Source: Rivularia sp. PCC 7116
Lineage (GTDB): Bacteria > Cyanobacteriota > Cyanobacteriia > Cyanobacteriales > Nostocaceae
Direction of reading: 5' to 3'
NCBI RefSeq assembly: GCF_000316665.1
Contig: NC_019678.1
Span: 4,030,001-4,094,000 of the forward strand
DNA length: 64,000 nucleotides
The notes beneath the pieces were generated by a model, which did no database searches, was not told the origin of the DNA, and saw only the letters and a list, made by a program, of their open reading frames with translations. Position 1 is the stretch's first letter; the number at the start of each line of letters is the position of its first letter. Made by a program: the position numbers and the translations under genes. This document shows, one piece after another, positions 55,020 through 64,000 of this stretch.

Positions 55020-56228
55020 ATGGAAGCAGGATTACAAATTAATTGGCTTGTGGCAACGTATGCTTGCTTGCAGTTTGTTGCTTGGGGATTTCTATCAATT
55101 TTGATTGCTGAGGTGATTCGAGATAGCTATCATGCTGCTTGTCATCACGTGCAATGGTTATCTAAATGGCATAACAAACACCATCAGGTATACAAGCGAG
55201 ATTTATCGATAATTTCTCTGGAAGCTTATAAAGATTCTCAGCTTTATCACGACATTGTTGAATCGATATTGCTGCTGGTTATCATCGGCGCGATCGCAAT
55301 TATTTTTCGTCCGGTAGGTTTATGGTTGGGTGTACTTTACGCTGCTACTTTTTTGTATGGAGCATCGTTAAGATATTTTTTAGGAAGAGTTGAAACCGAC
55401 TATACTCATAAGCCGGGAGCATTAGAAGTTATTCCTTCAGTGTGGTGGGTAAATCGTACCTACCATTGGAGGCATCATTTTGATGACGTAAATGCTTATT
55501 ATAGTGGTGTATTTCCTTTAGTCGATAAAGTTTTGGGAACCGCACTATCCGTTAAAGGTAAAACCGTCGCTTTAACTGGAGCATCTGGTAGTTTGGGACA
55601 AGCTTTAACCGCCGAACTAGTTGCTAAAAATGCTAAAGTTATTGCGTTAACGACAAATCCTGAAAATATTGTCGAACAACCTAGAGTGACTGCGCTTGCT
55701 TGGGAGTCTGGTAAAGAATCGGAATTGTTTGAACGTTTACGAAAAGTTGATATTTTAATTATTAACCACGGAGTAAATGTTTACGGTAGTCGTACATCGG
55801 AGGATATTGATAAATCCTTTGAGGTAAATGCATTTTCAGCAGTGAGATTAATGGACGTATTTTTCTCTACGGTTACTGGAGCAGATGCAAAAGCGACGAA
55901 AGAAATTTGGATTAATACATCGGAAGCGGAAGTATCCCCAGCTTTAAGCCCTTTGTATGAATTGAGCAAAAGAACCTTGGGAAATATTATTACTTTGAAA
56001 AGGTTGGATTCCCCTTGTACAGTTCGTAAATTGATTTTGGGGCCATTTAAAAGCCAATTAAATCCTTATGGGGTAATGTCAGCACAACAAGTTGCAAAAG
56101 GAATCGTGTTTTTAGCGCGTCGGGATTTTCGCAACATTATCGTTACCGTTAATCCTTTAACCTATATCTTTTTCCCAATTAAGGAATTGACTACCTGGTT
56201 GTACTATCGGGTTTTTAGTAAGAAATAA
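55020..56228 (+). CDS. Fatty acid hydroxylase/sterol desaturase-SDR fusion
   Basis: A 402-residue protein. The N-terminal half has two or three membrane helices and the diiron histidine clusters: DSYHAACHHVQWLSKWHNKH and TYHWRHHFDDVNAYYSGVFP. The C-terminal half is a short-chain dehydrogenase: KTVALTGASGSLGQALTAEL (T-G-x-x-x-G-x-G-like), NHGVNVYGSR and a Y-x-x-x-K at YELSKRTLG. Such fusions occur in cyanobacteria and plants (cuticular wax CER1/CER3-related proteins have partially similar parts), with unknown substrate. ATG at 55020 chosen; GTG three bases earlier is possible. Confidence 0.85.
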   Translation: MEAGLQINWLVATYACLQFVAWGFLSILIAEVIRDSYHAACHHVQWLSKWHNKHHQVYKRDLSIISLEAYKDSQLYHDIVESILLLVIIGAIAIIFRPVGLWLGVLYAATFLYGASLRYFLGRVETDYTHKPGALEVIPSVWWVNRTYHWRHHFDDVNAYYSGVFPLVDKVLGTALSVKGKTVALTGASGSLGQALTAELVAKNAKVIALTTNPENIVEQPRVTALAWESGKESELFERLRKVDILIINHGVNVYGSRTSEDIDKSFEVNAFSAVRLMDVFFSTVTGADAKATKEIWINTSEAEVSPALSPLYELSKRTLGNIITLKRLDSPCTVRKLILGPFKSQLNPYGVMSAQQVAKGIVFLARRDFRNIIVTVNPLTYIFFPIKELTTWLYYRVFSKK

Positions 56229-56234
56229 CAAATT

Positions 56235-56330
56235 AGGGATTGGGGATTGGGCATTGGGAATGGGGCATTGGGCATCGGGCATTGTTCTAAGTGTATGGAA
56301 AGATAAAACATTATTCTTCCCCCTCTTCCC
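56235..56330. repeat. GGGGATT/GGGCATT heptamer repeats
   Basis: Tandem heptamers followed by a pyrimidine-rich stretch (CTTCCCTCTCC), between the convergent desaturase and gyrA genes. Confidence 0.85.
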
Positions 56331-56414
56331 TCTCCCCATTTTTACCCGTCAAATTTAACCAAAATAACCAGTAGTAGATGACTATATTTCCTAATTTTCA
56401 CAACCAATAAAAAA

Positions 56415-56438
56415 AGAGACGTAAAATTTTACGTCTCT
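56415..56438 (-). terminator. gyrA terminator
   Basis: AGAGACGTAAAATTTTACGT extends to a 12-bp perfect palindrome (ends AGAGACG/CGTCTCT); on the minus strand eight T residues follow. It lies 36 bases past the gyrA stop. Confidence 0.85.
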
Positions 56439-56473
56439 ACATTTAATAATTAGTAAATCACCAAAATCTGAAT

Positions 56474-59161
56474 TTATTCTTCTGTTTCCACCGCATCATC
56501 TGCGGGTTCTATAACAATTGTTTCCGTTACTTCTGCATTATCTTCATTTTCCTCATTTTCCTCGGAAGATTCGTCTGATTCTTCACCACTATCGCCGGGA
56601 ACTATTGCTACACCGTTAAGAAAATCGTCTTGATCGAGACGTTGTACTCTTACCCCAGTAGCAGAACGCGATTGAATGGAAATAGCGTTTACTGCTTGTC
56701 GGATAATAATACCGCGACTTGTCACCATCATTATCTCGTTATCTTCACTAACAATATGTAAACTTGCTAGTTGATCTTGAGTTTTGAGGTTTTTGAACTT
56801 GGTTGCCATTAAACCTTGTCCGGCGCGATTCTGCAAGCGGAATTGTCCGACTGGTACACGTTTACCGTATCCTCCGGTAGTAATTACTAAAACCCAAAGT
56901 CCAGAATTATTGTTATCCTCAACTTCTACAGTTGCTTCATTGTCTGAATCTTCAGTTTCAACTGTTTCTGCTTCAGTTTCTGCTTCTGCTTCTGAAACTG
57001 GGGCTATGTTGTTCAAAATGTGGGCGGGAAGAACATCCATCCCCACTAACTCATCTCCACCTTTACGCAACTTCATCGCTTTTACACCACGAGTTGCTCT
57101 ACCCAAGGGGCGTAATTGTTCGTGAGTGCAGCGGAAATGAATTGCCATACCCATGCGAGAACCAATAATTACGCTATCTTCGGCTCTAGCGCGACGTACC
57201 CAACGTAATTCATCACCTTCTTCCAAGGAAATTGCAATCAAACCGTTAGCGCGAATATTGCTAAATGCAGCTAATGCAGTTTTCTTGATATAACCACCTT
57301 TGGTAAGCATTACCAAATATTCATCTTGGCTAAATTCACTTACCGGTACAATTGAGGTAATTTTCTCTTCCTTGGGAATCGGCAGCATTTGGACGATGGG
57401 TGTACCCCTGCTAGTACGAGAACCCAGAGGTAACTGGTAAGCTTTCATGCAGTACACTACGCCGCGTTCGCTAAAGAATAAAACGCTATCGTGGTCGCAA
57501 CAAGTTAAGAAATGCTCTATATTATCGTCATCTTTTACCTTCGCAGCAGCTTTACCCCTAGTGGCACGGCTTTGCGCTTCAAAGGTATTAACGGGCATTC
57601 TTTTCATATAACCTTGCTGGGTAAGCAAAATTATGACTTTTTCGTTGGCAATTAAATCTATATCATCTAATTCCCCTTCTTTATGGGTAATTATCGTCCG
57701 CCGGGGTGTAGCGTGTTTTTCTCTTAATTGCTTAACTTCGGTTTCAATAATTTCTAATATCCGTTCTCTACGAGCTAAAATATCTCGTAAATCGGTGATT
57801 TGTAGCTGTAACTGCTCGTGTTCCAAGCGGATTTTATCAGCTTCTAAAGCAGTTAACCGTCGCAGCTGCATTTGCAAAATTGCATCAGCTTGTGCTTCGG
57901 ACAACCCATAATTAGTAATTAATTCTCCCTTCGCTGTCGGAGCATCGGCAGCATGACGAATCAAGGCAATAATTTCATCTAAATGGGACTGCGCGATTAA
58001 TAAACCTTGTAAAATATGGTCTCTTTCCTCAGCCTTCCGTAATTCATAACGGGTGCGTCTGGTAATCGCTTCAATGCGGAAATCTAAGAAAACCTCTAAA
58101 AACCGCTTTAACGTTAATAAAATGGGTTCTCCATTCACCAACGCCAACATATTTGCGCCAAAATTAGTTTGTAACGGCGTTAACTTGTATAAATTATTCA
58201 ACACCACGCGAGGATAAGCATCGCGCTTGAGTTCGATAACTATCCGCATTCCATCGCGATCGCTCTCGTCGCGAATATCAGAAATACCGTCAATCCGCTT
58301 GTCGTTAACTAACTCGGCAATTTTTTCAATCAGCGCTGCCTTATTAGTTTGATAAGGTAGCTCAGTGATAATTATTGCTTCTTTTTCCGGTCTTCCTCGC
58401 TGCTGGAGAGTTTCAATATTAGCTACCCCACGCATGGTAATCGAACCGCGTCCGGTAGTATAAGCTTCCTTAATTCCCGAAGTACCGAGAATTTGACCGC
58501 CCGTAGGAAAATCAGGACCGTGGATATATTTAGTTAACTCAATATCCGTAATTTCCGGATTCTGAATCAGTGCTACCAATCCGTCAATTAATTCTCCCAA
58601 ATTATGCGGAGGGATATTAGTAGCCATTCCTACCGCAATACCAGAAGAACCATTTAACAATAGCTGCGGTAGCCTTGCCGGTAAAACCGTAGGTTCCTGC
58701 TGCGAACCGTCAAAGTTGTCAGCAAAATCGACAGTTTCAGATTCGATATCTTGCAGTAAAGCGTCGCTAGTTAAAGATTGCAGGCGGCATTCAGTGTAAC
58801 GCATAGCCGCCGGAGGGTCGTTGTCAACACTTCCGAAATTACCATGCCCCGAAATTAAAGGCGACCTCATCGAAAAACTTTGTGCCATCCGCACCAAAGC
58901 ATCGTAAACAGCCGTATCTCCGTGGGGGTGATATTTACCTAAAACTTCCCCTACAACACGGGCGCATTTACGGAAGGGACGATCGGCCGTTAACCCCAAC
59001 TCGTGCATAGCATAGAGAATCCGACGATGCACAGGTTTCAGACCATCCCTGGCATCTGGCAAAGCGCGACCGACAATCACGCTCATTGCATATTCCAGAT
59101 AAGACCTGGACATCTCGTTTCTCAGATCCGTCGGGATTATCCGCTCCTGAGAGTAGGTCAT
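56474..59161 (-). CDS. gyrA: DNA gyrase subunit A
   Basis: An 895-residue type IIA topoisomerase subunit. [20 protein letters not shown] and [20 protein letters not shown] (quinolone-resistance region) lead to the catalytic tyrosine in [10 protein letters not shown]. The C-terminal beta-pinwheel contains [13 protein letters not shown] in place of the canonical GyrA box. An acidic insertion ([20 protein letters not shown]) sits between blades, and the C-terminus is a long acidic tail ([20 protein letters not shown]), features longer than in standard GyrA. Introduces negative supercoils with GyrB. Stand-alone gene with a clear terminator. Confidence 0.93.
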   Translation of the reverse strand: MTYSQERIIPTDLRNEMSRSYLEYAMSVIVGRALPDARDGLKPVHRRILYAMHELGLTADRPFRKCARVVGEVLGKYHPHGDTAVYDALVRMAQSFSMRSPLISGHGNFGSVDNDPPAAMRYTECRLQSLTSDALLQDIESETVDFADNFDGSQQEPTVLPARLPQLLLNGSSGIAVGMATNIPPHNLGELIDGLVALIQNPEITDIELTKYIHGPDFPTGGQILGTSGIKEAYTTGRGSITMRGVANIETLQQRGRPEKEAIIITELPYQTNKAALIEKIAELVNDKRIDGISDIRDESDRDGMRIVIELKRDAYPRVVLNNLYKLTPLQTNFGANMLALVNGEPILLTLKRFLEVFLDFRIEAITRRTRYELRKAEERDHILQGLLIAQSHLDEIIALIRHAADAPTAKGELITNYGLSEAQADAILQMQLRRLTALEADKIRLEHEQLQLQITDLRDILARRERILEIIETEVKQLREKHATPRRTIITHKEGELDDIDLIANEKVIILLTQQGYMKRMPVNTFEAQSRATRGKAAAKVKDDDNIEHFLTCCDHDSVLFFSERGVVYCMKAYQLPLGSRTSRGTPIVQMLPIPKEEKITSIVPVSEFSQDEYLVMLTKGGYIKKTALAAFSNIRANGLIAISLEEGDELRWVRRARAEDSVIIGSRMGMAIHFRCTHEQLRPLGRATRGVKAMKLRKGGDELVGMDVLPAHILNNIAPVSEAEAETEAETVETEDSDNEATVEVEDNNNSGLWVLVITTGGYGKRVPVGQFRLQNRAGQGLMATKFKNLKTQDQLASLHIVSEDNEIMMVTSRGIIIRQAVNAISIQSRSATGVRVQRLDQDDFLNGVAIVPGDSGEESDESSEENEENEDNAEVTETIVIEPADDAVETEE

Positions 59162-59284
59162 AACCTAAAAAACTCCAAAAATCGCAAATTTTAGGGCTTA
59201 AATCAGAAAAAAAGCCAAATTATTCCAAATGATGCTTGAATAATCGCCATTATTTGGTACAATTTTAGCACATTTTGCGTATTT

Positions 59285-59519
59285 TTGCAGAAAGTGGGTA
59301 TAGGGCATGGGGCATTGGGCATTGGGGATTGGGCATTGGTAATTGGTAATTGGTAATGGGGCATTTCTCGTTCTCTCGTTCTCTCGTTCCAAGGTTCTAC
59401 CTTGGAATGCACTTCAAGAGGCTCTGCCTCGTCTTTAGCTGAAGGCAGAGCCTTCAAAAACGCATTTCCATGCAGAGCATGGAAACGAGAAAATTACTCT
59501 AACTCCTAGCTGCTAACTC
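59285..59519. repeat. GGGGCAT/TTGGTAA heptamers and GGCTCTGCC hairpins
   Basis: Heptamers 59300-59360, CTCGTTCT repeats, then CCAAGGTTCTACCTTGG, GGCTCTGCC/GGCAGAGCC and CATGCAGAGCATG stems to 59480. The same GGCTCTG/CAGAGCC motif occurs at 27390-27440. Confidence 0.75.
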
Positions 59520-60705
59520 CTAACTCCTAACTCTTTCCTCCGCTACCACAATCAACGCTTGGGCTTCCACATTCTTCGTGGGAATCATATTTGCAATACC
59601 TAAATTCAAGCTTATATCGGCAATCTTCAATTTCTCTATTTCACTACGTATCACCCGAGCAACGTGAAGCACTCCATCACCATCAGTATTAGGTAAAAGC
59701 ACGGCAAACTGATATTCCCGATAACGCGCTACTAAATCAATCGCCCGCTTGGCACAGTTATTAATTACTTGAGCAATTGCAATTAAACATTCATCGCTCT
59801 TTTGATTACCATAAGCATTTTTATAAGATTCAAAATCGTTGATTTCGCATAAAATTAAGGATATCGGCAGCTTTTCTCTTCTGTAGCGCTGCCATTCTTG
59901 GTCTAAATATTCATCAAAACGGCGACGGTTGGCGATGTTGGTTAAACTATCTATTCTTGCTTGACGAGTTAATTCTAATTCTAAAAGTTTTGTTTGAGTG
60001 ATATCGCGGATAGTTAAGGTAATTCCATCACCTAAGCTGACTGCAATGATTTGATACCAGTTTTGACTACCATTAGTTTCATAATATAGTTCTTTATCAA
60101 AAGATTTTCTGGTTTCAACTACCTCTACCAAGGAATCAAATAAACTCGGATTATCTAGAAAAATCTTGTTATTAAGCAGATAATCACCAATTAAATCTTC
60201 TTGATTGCTATAGAAGAATTTAGCAATTACAGGATTAGCCATTAAAAAGCGAAAATCAGTTATTTCTCCTGCAACGTTATCTCTTACCGCTTGCATTGCT
60301 GCGATTCCATCGAGGGAAGTATTTAAAATGCTTTCTAAAAAAGCGCGGGATTGATAGAGAATTTCTTTAGTTTGTTTGAGTTCCTGGATTTCATATTGTA
60401 GCTGCGAAATCTCAGAATTTTCCGGGGGGGGTAGGTATTACTGGCGACAGAGTTTTTTTTTGCAGTACCATTCGCAAGTTTGTTTTAGTAACTTTCTCTC
60501 CCAGAATCTCAGAAATCTGCTTCCATAATTTGTAAGCTACATCCTTGATATGTCCGACGCTCAAGTGCGAATTTTTGGCAATGGTGGCATATGTTTCGTT
60601 TTCCCATGCTGCTTTTAATATTTCTTTTTCTATAACGGTTAGTTGTTTACCAGCGTTAGTATACAAAGTTGTTTTGATAACTTTTAGTGCTTCTTCAAGG
60701 GTCAT
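59520..60705 (-). pseudogene. HTH-PAS-GGDEF gene split at a C8 tract
   Basis: 60412-60705 encodes an N-terminal HTH (MTLEEALKVIKTTLYTNAGK, then TYATIAKNSHLSVGHIKDVA), like the domain that heads many cyanobacterial signalling proteins. It ends after TPPGKF at a run of eight Cs (60424-60431). With seven Cs the frame would continue as PENSEISQLQYEIQELKQTK into the coiled coil, PAS domain and GGDEF domain of 59520-60296. The GGDEF signature is REYQF (VARYREYQFAVLLP), so diguanylate cyclase activity is likely lost even if the frame is restored. Could be a true pseudogene, a slippage-restored gene, or a sequencing error in the homopolymer. Confidence 0.75.
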
Positions 60706-60965
60706 TAATAGGTTGGTTATAACAGTCCAACTTCTAAGTATAAATCAAGGTGCTATTATATACCGCTATTTAGATGTAGGTCAAAGTTACTATCTATCCG
60801 ACTTTTCCGACCTTAATATCAGACTCATCCGACTGACATCAGCCTTACGAATGAGTGATTATAGACACATGAAATCAAACAAAGGTTTCTGAACTCATAA
60901 AGATAAAACATTTTATCAAAACAGTTCAATAACTAATTTTCATGTAATTAAAAGAGAAGGGAAAA

Positions 60966-61496
60966 ATGAAAAAATTAATTTGCAATTCTTTAATCGCTTC
61001 CGTTGTAGCTGTTGCTGGTGCTGCTGGTTTTGCTGGTGAAGCGAATGCTCAATCAGTTGATGTTGATTTTAGCGGTACCGTTACTAGCAGTTGTGAGATT
61101 ACTAAAGTTAGCGATGGTAATCTAGGATTAAGTAATAATAACAATACAAGTTTACGTAGTAAACCATCTGAAGCTAGTGATGGAAAAGCGGGTGAAATTA
61201 GTGTTACTTGTGCGGGTTCTGGAGATATGTCTGTTACTGAACCGGTAGCTGTTAGTCAAGATGCTCAAAATTTCGCTGATCTCAGTGATTTTGGTGCAAG
61301 TTCTCAATTATATCTTAATGCACAAGGTAGTGGCGGCGTACTAGCTTCACAAGATCCAACCTTTGGTTCAAAAACTGTCACTTCAAACGGTCAGCCAGTA
61401 TCAGTATATGCTTTTATCGCTGTGGGAAGCTCGACTCAGCCCGTTCCAGAAGGTGATTACACATTCAGAACCACAGTTACTGTAGCTCCACAGTAA
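60966..61496 (+). CDS. Exported pilin-like subunit (chaperone-usher type)
   Basis: A 176-residue protein with signal peptide (MKKLICNSLIASVVAVAGAA then GFAGEANA, cut before QSVDVD). The mature part has VDFSGTVTSSCEITKVSDGN and SVTCAGSGDM, with the two cysteines expected for one disulfide, and a C-terminal beta strand PEGDYTFRTTVTVAPQ. The pattern (F-S-G-T-V-x-x-x-C near the start, Y-x-x-x-V-x-V-T end) resembles spore-coat-U/DUF4402-like fimbrial subunits. Followed by chaperone and usher genes in the same direction, fixing its role as the structural protein. Confidence 0.8.
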   Translation: MKKLICNSLIASVVAVAGAAGFAGEANAQSVDVDFSGTVTSSCEITKVSDGNLGLSNNNNTSLRSKPSEASDGKAGEISVTCAGSGDMSVTEPVAVSQDAQNFADLSDFGASSQLYLNAQGSGGVLASQDPTFGSKTVTSNGQPVSVYAFIAVGSSTQPVPEGDYTFRTTVTVAPQ

Positions 61497-61618
61497 ATAA
61501 CATATATCGTCCTATTAATAGGAACAATTCCCCATTTGTAGTTTATTACAAGTTGCAATGGGGATTGTTATTTTAAATATTTAAATCTTCCCTACAAAAT
61601 AATACTGAAATTAAAATA

Positions 61619-62494
61619 ATGAATAATCTTCAGAAGTTTCTATGTGCTGTGACTGGCACAGTATCAGCATTGTGCATTTTTCCTGAAATTGTGCAAGCTC
61701 AAATAAAAATTACTCCTTTGGTGATTGAAAAAGAAGTCAGACAAGGAAAAGCACAAGGGGTAATTAATATCACGAATACTAGTAACGAAACATTTCGCGC
61801 TCGCGTATATACTGCACCTTTTACTTATAATCAAAATGGATTTGAAGAATTAGAATCTAGTCCCCAAGATTTAAGTCCTTATTTAACTTTCTCTCCTCGC
61901 GAATTAGTATTAGAACCGGGACAAACCCGCCAGATTAGAGCAATTTCTCGGTTGCTCCCGAGTTCTGCAAAAGGGGAATATCGAGCAATTATTTTTACCG
62001 AAGATTTAGAAGAAATAAAAACGACTAGTGGCAATCAAACTATAGGTGTAACACCTCGTATGGGTGTAACTTTTTATGTCCGGAATGGTGATGCTTCTCC
62101 AAATTTAAAATTAGAAAGCGCTAGTTACAATCCCGAAACTAAAAAAGTTAGTCTTCAAGTTAAAAATAGTGGCAATGCAACCGCTCGTCCTAAGATTAAA
62201 TGGAATTTACAAAATTCATCAGGAAATGTAGCAAATGGTAGAGAAAATGCTTATACGGTAATAGCTGAAGGTGAAAGAAATATTCAAATTGATTTATCTG
62301 CTAAAGAAAAAGAAATCGCTGCGGGTAACTATAAATTAACAGGTAAATTAACTTGGAGAGAAGGAGATAAGGATAAGAGTTTACCTTTTAATGTTGATGT
62401 GAATGTTTCGGATAAAGTTACGGCAACAGATGTGACGGATAATCAAAAAGCTTCGTTGGAAAGTCGGTTGAAGAAGTTGTTGAAGGGTAATTAA
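61619..62494 (+). CDS. PapD-like periplasmic fimbrial chaperone
   Basis: A 291-residue protein with signal peptide (LCAVTGTVSALCIFPEIVQA). ITPLVIEKEVRQGKAQGVIN begins domain 1, where beta strands follow; PYLTFSPRELVLEPGQTRQI and AISRLLPSSAKGEYRAIIFT are the conserved G1-strand-adjacent segments of archaic-type chaperones. Domain 2 (LKLESASYNPETKKVSLQVK) is longer than in typical FGL/FGS chaperones. It donates a strand to pilin subunits before delivery to the usher. 122 bases after the pilin gene. Confidence 0.85.
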   Translation: MNNLQKFLCAVTGTVSALCIFPEIVQAQIKITPLVIEKEVRQGKAQGVINITNTSNETFRARVYTAPFTYNQNGFEELESSPQDLSPYLTFSPRELVLEPGQTRQIRAISRLLPSSAKGEYRAIIFTEDLEEIKTTSGNQTIGVTPRMGVTFYVRNGDASPNLKLESASYNPETKKVSLQVKNSGNATARPKIKWNLQNSSGNVANGRENAYTVIAEGERNIQIDLSAKEKEIAAGNYKLTGKLTWREGDKDKSLPFNVDVNVSDKVTATDVTDNQKASLESRLKKLLKGN

Positions 62495-62503
62495 AGGTTA
62501 TTG

Positions 62504-62632
62504 GTAGGGTGTGTTATCGCGGAGCGTAACGCACCATTATCTGCTTAATTCATATACTCAATTAACAATTAACCGTTCTGCAGCATTTCCATATTTTTGG
62601 TGCGTTAGACGAAACGTCGTAACGCACCCTAC
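62504..62632. mobile_element. Inverted-repeat element, family C copy 2 (GTAGGGTGTGTTA ends)
   Basis: GTAGGGTGTGTTA (62504-62516) and TAACGCACCCTAC (62620-62632) are complementary with one mismatch; inner GTAACGCACC/GGTGCGTTA repeats. The right side is followed by a CCCCTCTCC/GGAGAGGGG hairpin near 62645. It sits between the chaperone and usher genes. Confidence 0.65.
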
Positions 62633-62805
62633 AAAGTTCGGCACCCCTCTCCTTGTCAAGGAGAGGGGAAGAAAATTGGGTTTATTAAAGAGATTTAATC
62701 AAGCGATTTATATGGATTTGAGCTACTAGCCCGGAACTTAATTTTCGGGCAATCTTGCGTACTCTTTTTTCTCAGTTATTCAATTTTTAAAAGATATTTA
62801 TAGAT

Positions 62806-64000
62806 ATGATGTATCCAGATATTCCGATTAAACACAACGTCGAAATAATCGAAATACAGCCCTGTATACATTATATATATACTAAAAACGAAAAATCAAA
62901 TGATAAAAAAACAAATCCAAATTGTTACTTTCCTTATTCACTAAAAAAAGATTCAACACCCCAGACTATTTCGTTAATAGAGGAAGAAAATAAGAGTAAT
63001 TCGTCTTTGTCATTACGACAAAAGCTGAATAATTCCAAAAATACCATTGCCAACCAAATTAAATCAACCAAAAACGTATTTACTATTATCCCTGTAGGTT
63101 TAAATATAGGTAGACGCAACGTCAACGAATCAATTTTAATTCGCGGTTTTGAAGACGGAAGCAAAGCGGTTAATTTCGATAGCTGGCTGCTTCCTTTTGA
63201 TGATGTAATTTCGGCTTTAAAAATTACTAAAACCACTTTAGATGACGGACAATTAGAATTACGTTCACCGGGTTTAGTTAAGCGGATAAATCCCAATGAT
63301 TTAAAAACAGATGCTGAATTAGGTTTAGTTATATCTGTCGCGGATATCAAAAATATTCTGGGAGTACCGACGGAATTTGATATTGTAAAATACGCTATTG
63401 TATTTAATCCTCCTTGGTTGGGTTTAAGAAAGAAGAAAGGTAATCGTCAAGCAGAAATTCCGGTAATTTTAGACGGTTTACCTCAAGTTAATTCCCCTGG
63501 ATTCAGCTTTTCTACTGTCGGACAAAGTATTAATGTTTTTGCTACGGGAAACAATACAAATACCCGAGGAAATTTAACTGCTATCGGTACAATGTTTGGT
63601 GGTAGCTGGTATATCCGCACAAATCAGCCAAGTTTAACTGACAGAAAAAACTGGAATATCAATGAAGCGCAATATTTACGTCAAACTCCAACTTCTGATT
63701 ATGTAGTTGGTTCCCAACCGACATTTTGGAGAAGTCAAGGAGGACAATTTTGGGGTTTCACTACAGTGCAAAGATTTGGCTATAATCCATCAAATGCTGT
63801 AGGAGGTGGTTTTAGCCCATCTCAAAGAATGCAAAGCAGTAAAATTCAACGCACTATCAGTGGGGAAGCTGCACCGGGAACTTTGGTACAGTTAACCCAA
63901 GGTTTTGGCGATAATGTTATTGCAGAAATCTTGGTTGATTCTTCTGGTATTTACCGTTTTGAAAATATATCCACGGGAGGAAGTGGAATTGGTGGAAGTA
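62806..64000 (+). CDS. Fimbrial outer-membrane usher, N-terminal part (runs off the window)
   Basis: 398 codons are visible from tandem ATGs (62806 and 62809) to the right edge with no stop. There is no evident signal peptide in the first 60 residues (MMYPDIPIKHNVEIIEIQPC), which is odd for an outer membrane protein. The usher N-domain is seen at NVFTIIPVGLNIGRRNVNES, then DSWLLPFDDVISALKITKTT, and AYIVFNPPWLGLRKK-like text follows; PQVNSPGFSFSTVGQSINVF begins the beta-barrel, with TAIGTMFGGSWYIRTNQPSL next. It completes a pilin-chaperone-usher locus. Confidence 0.8.
   Translation, partial: MMYPDIPIKHNVEIIEIQPCIHYIYTKNEKSNDKKTNPNCYFPYSLKKDSTPQTISLIEEENKSNSSLSLRQKLNNSKNTIANQIKSTKNVFTIIPVGLNIGRRNVNESILIRGFEDGSKAVNFDSWLLPFDDVISALKITKTTLDDGQLELRSPGLVKRINPNDLKTDAELGLVISVADIKNILGVPTEFDIVKYAIVFNPPWLGLRKKKGNRQAEIPVILDGLPQVNSPGFSFSTVGQSINVFATGNNTNTRGNLTAIGTMFGGSWYIRTNQPSLTDRKNWNINEAQYLRQTPTSDYVVGSQPTFWRSQGGQFWGFTTVQRFGYNPSNAVGGGFSPSQRMQSSKIQRTISGEAAPGTLVQLTQGFGDNVIAEILVDSSGIYRFENISTGGSGIGGS

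Overview
The window is chromosomal DNA from a filamentous, heterocyst-forming cyanobacterium of the Nostocales. Reasons: an allophycocyanin gene (apcF), a PatX-type heterocyst-inhibitor precursor carrying the RGSGR pentapeptide, an NtcA-controlled gifA/glnA pair, an A2-type alternative terminal oxidase operon, HIP1 octamers (GCGATCGC), and abundant heptameric repeats (TTAACCT-type, GGGGCAT-type) plus small inverted-repeat elements between genes. Intergenic space is large and repeat-rich.

Layout. 1-5.5 kb (minus): two DUF2231 membrane proteins, then oxidase subunits II, I and III (CuA ligands absent, YSHPAV motif), then the start of a GMC oxidoreductase. 6.3-8.6 kb (plus): two adjacent, unrecognised coiled-coil/hydrophobic-helix proteins. 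8.6-16.6 kb: an inverted-repeat element, an orphan two-repeat CRISPR remnant, a SUI1-type factor, a tiny PMP3-family protein, HyuB-like hydantoinase/oxoprolinase, a tyrosine phosphatase and a group of unknown membrane/secreted proteins. 16.8-18.4 kb: a diverged tandem duplication carrying tRNA genes and free-standing anticodon-arm-like hairpins. 18.7-22.4 kb: slipin-like protein, small protein, argJ. 22.5-23.2 kb: four tandem small-RNA genes on the minus strand, each with its own operator-like palindrome, promoter and terminator. 23.6-35.3 kb: gatB, a K+ channel-like protein, DUF421 protein, ligA, two surface-polysaccharide genes, a phosphate transporter, a zinc dehydrogenase. 35.4-40.1 kb: pentapeptide-repeat protein and a broken caspase-like/STAND/WD40 gene. 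40.2-48.7 kb: FAD oxidoreductase, patX, methyltransferase, gifA, glnA, apcF, tlyA. 49.3-56.2 kb: DUF4380-like protein, two decayed genes (ricin/VHL; GT39-type), gluconolactonase-like and sugar dehydrogenase-like exported proteins, sterol-desaturase/SDR fusion. 56.5-60.7 kb: gyrA and a HTH-PAS-GGDEF gene split by a C8 tract. 61-64 kb: chaperone-usher pilus locus (pilin-like, PapD-like chaperone, usher truncated by the window end).

How parts work together. Nitrogen and development: gifA carries an NtcA box over its -35 region (repression) while glnA carries an NtcA-activated promoter, so the inhibitor and its target are oppositely regulated 1.8 kb apart; patX about 2.6 kb away has a TCCGGA -35 element like heterocyst-specific promoters. 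The A2-type oxidase would fit oxygen removal under low-oxygen conditions. The most unusual signals are the duplicated tRNA/anticodon-arm cassette (16.8-18.4 kb) and the tandem sRNA array (22.56-23.2 kb). All functional calls are from reading the sequence; no database search was possible.
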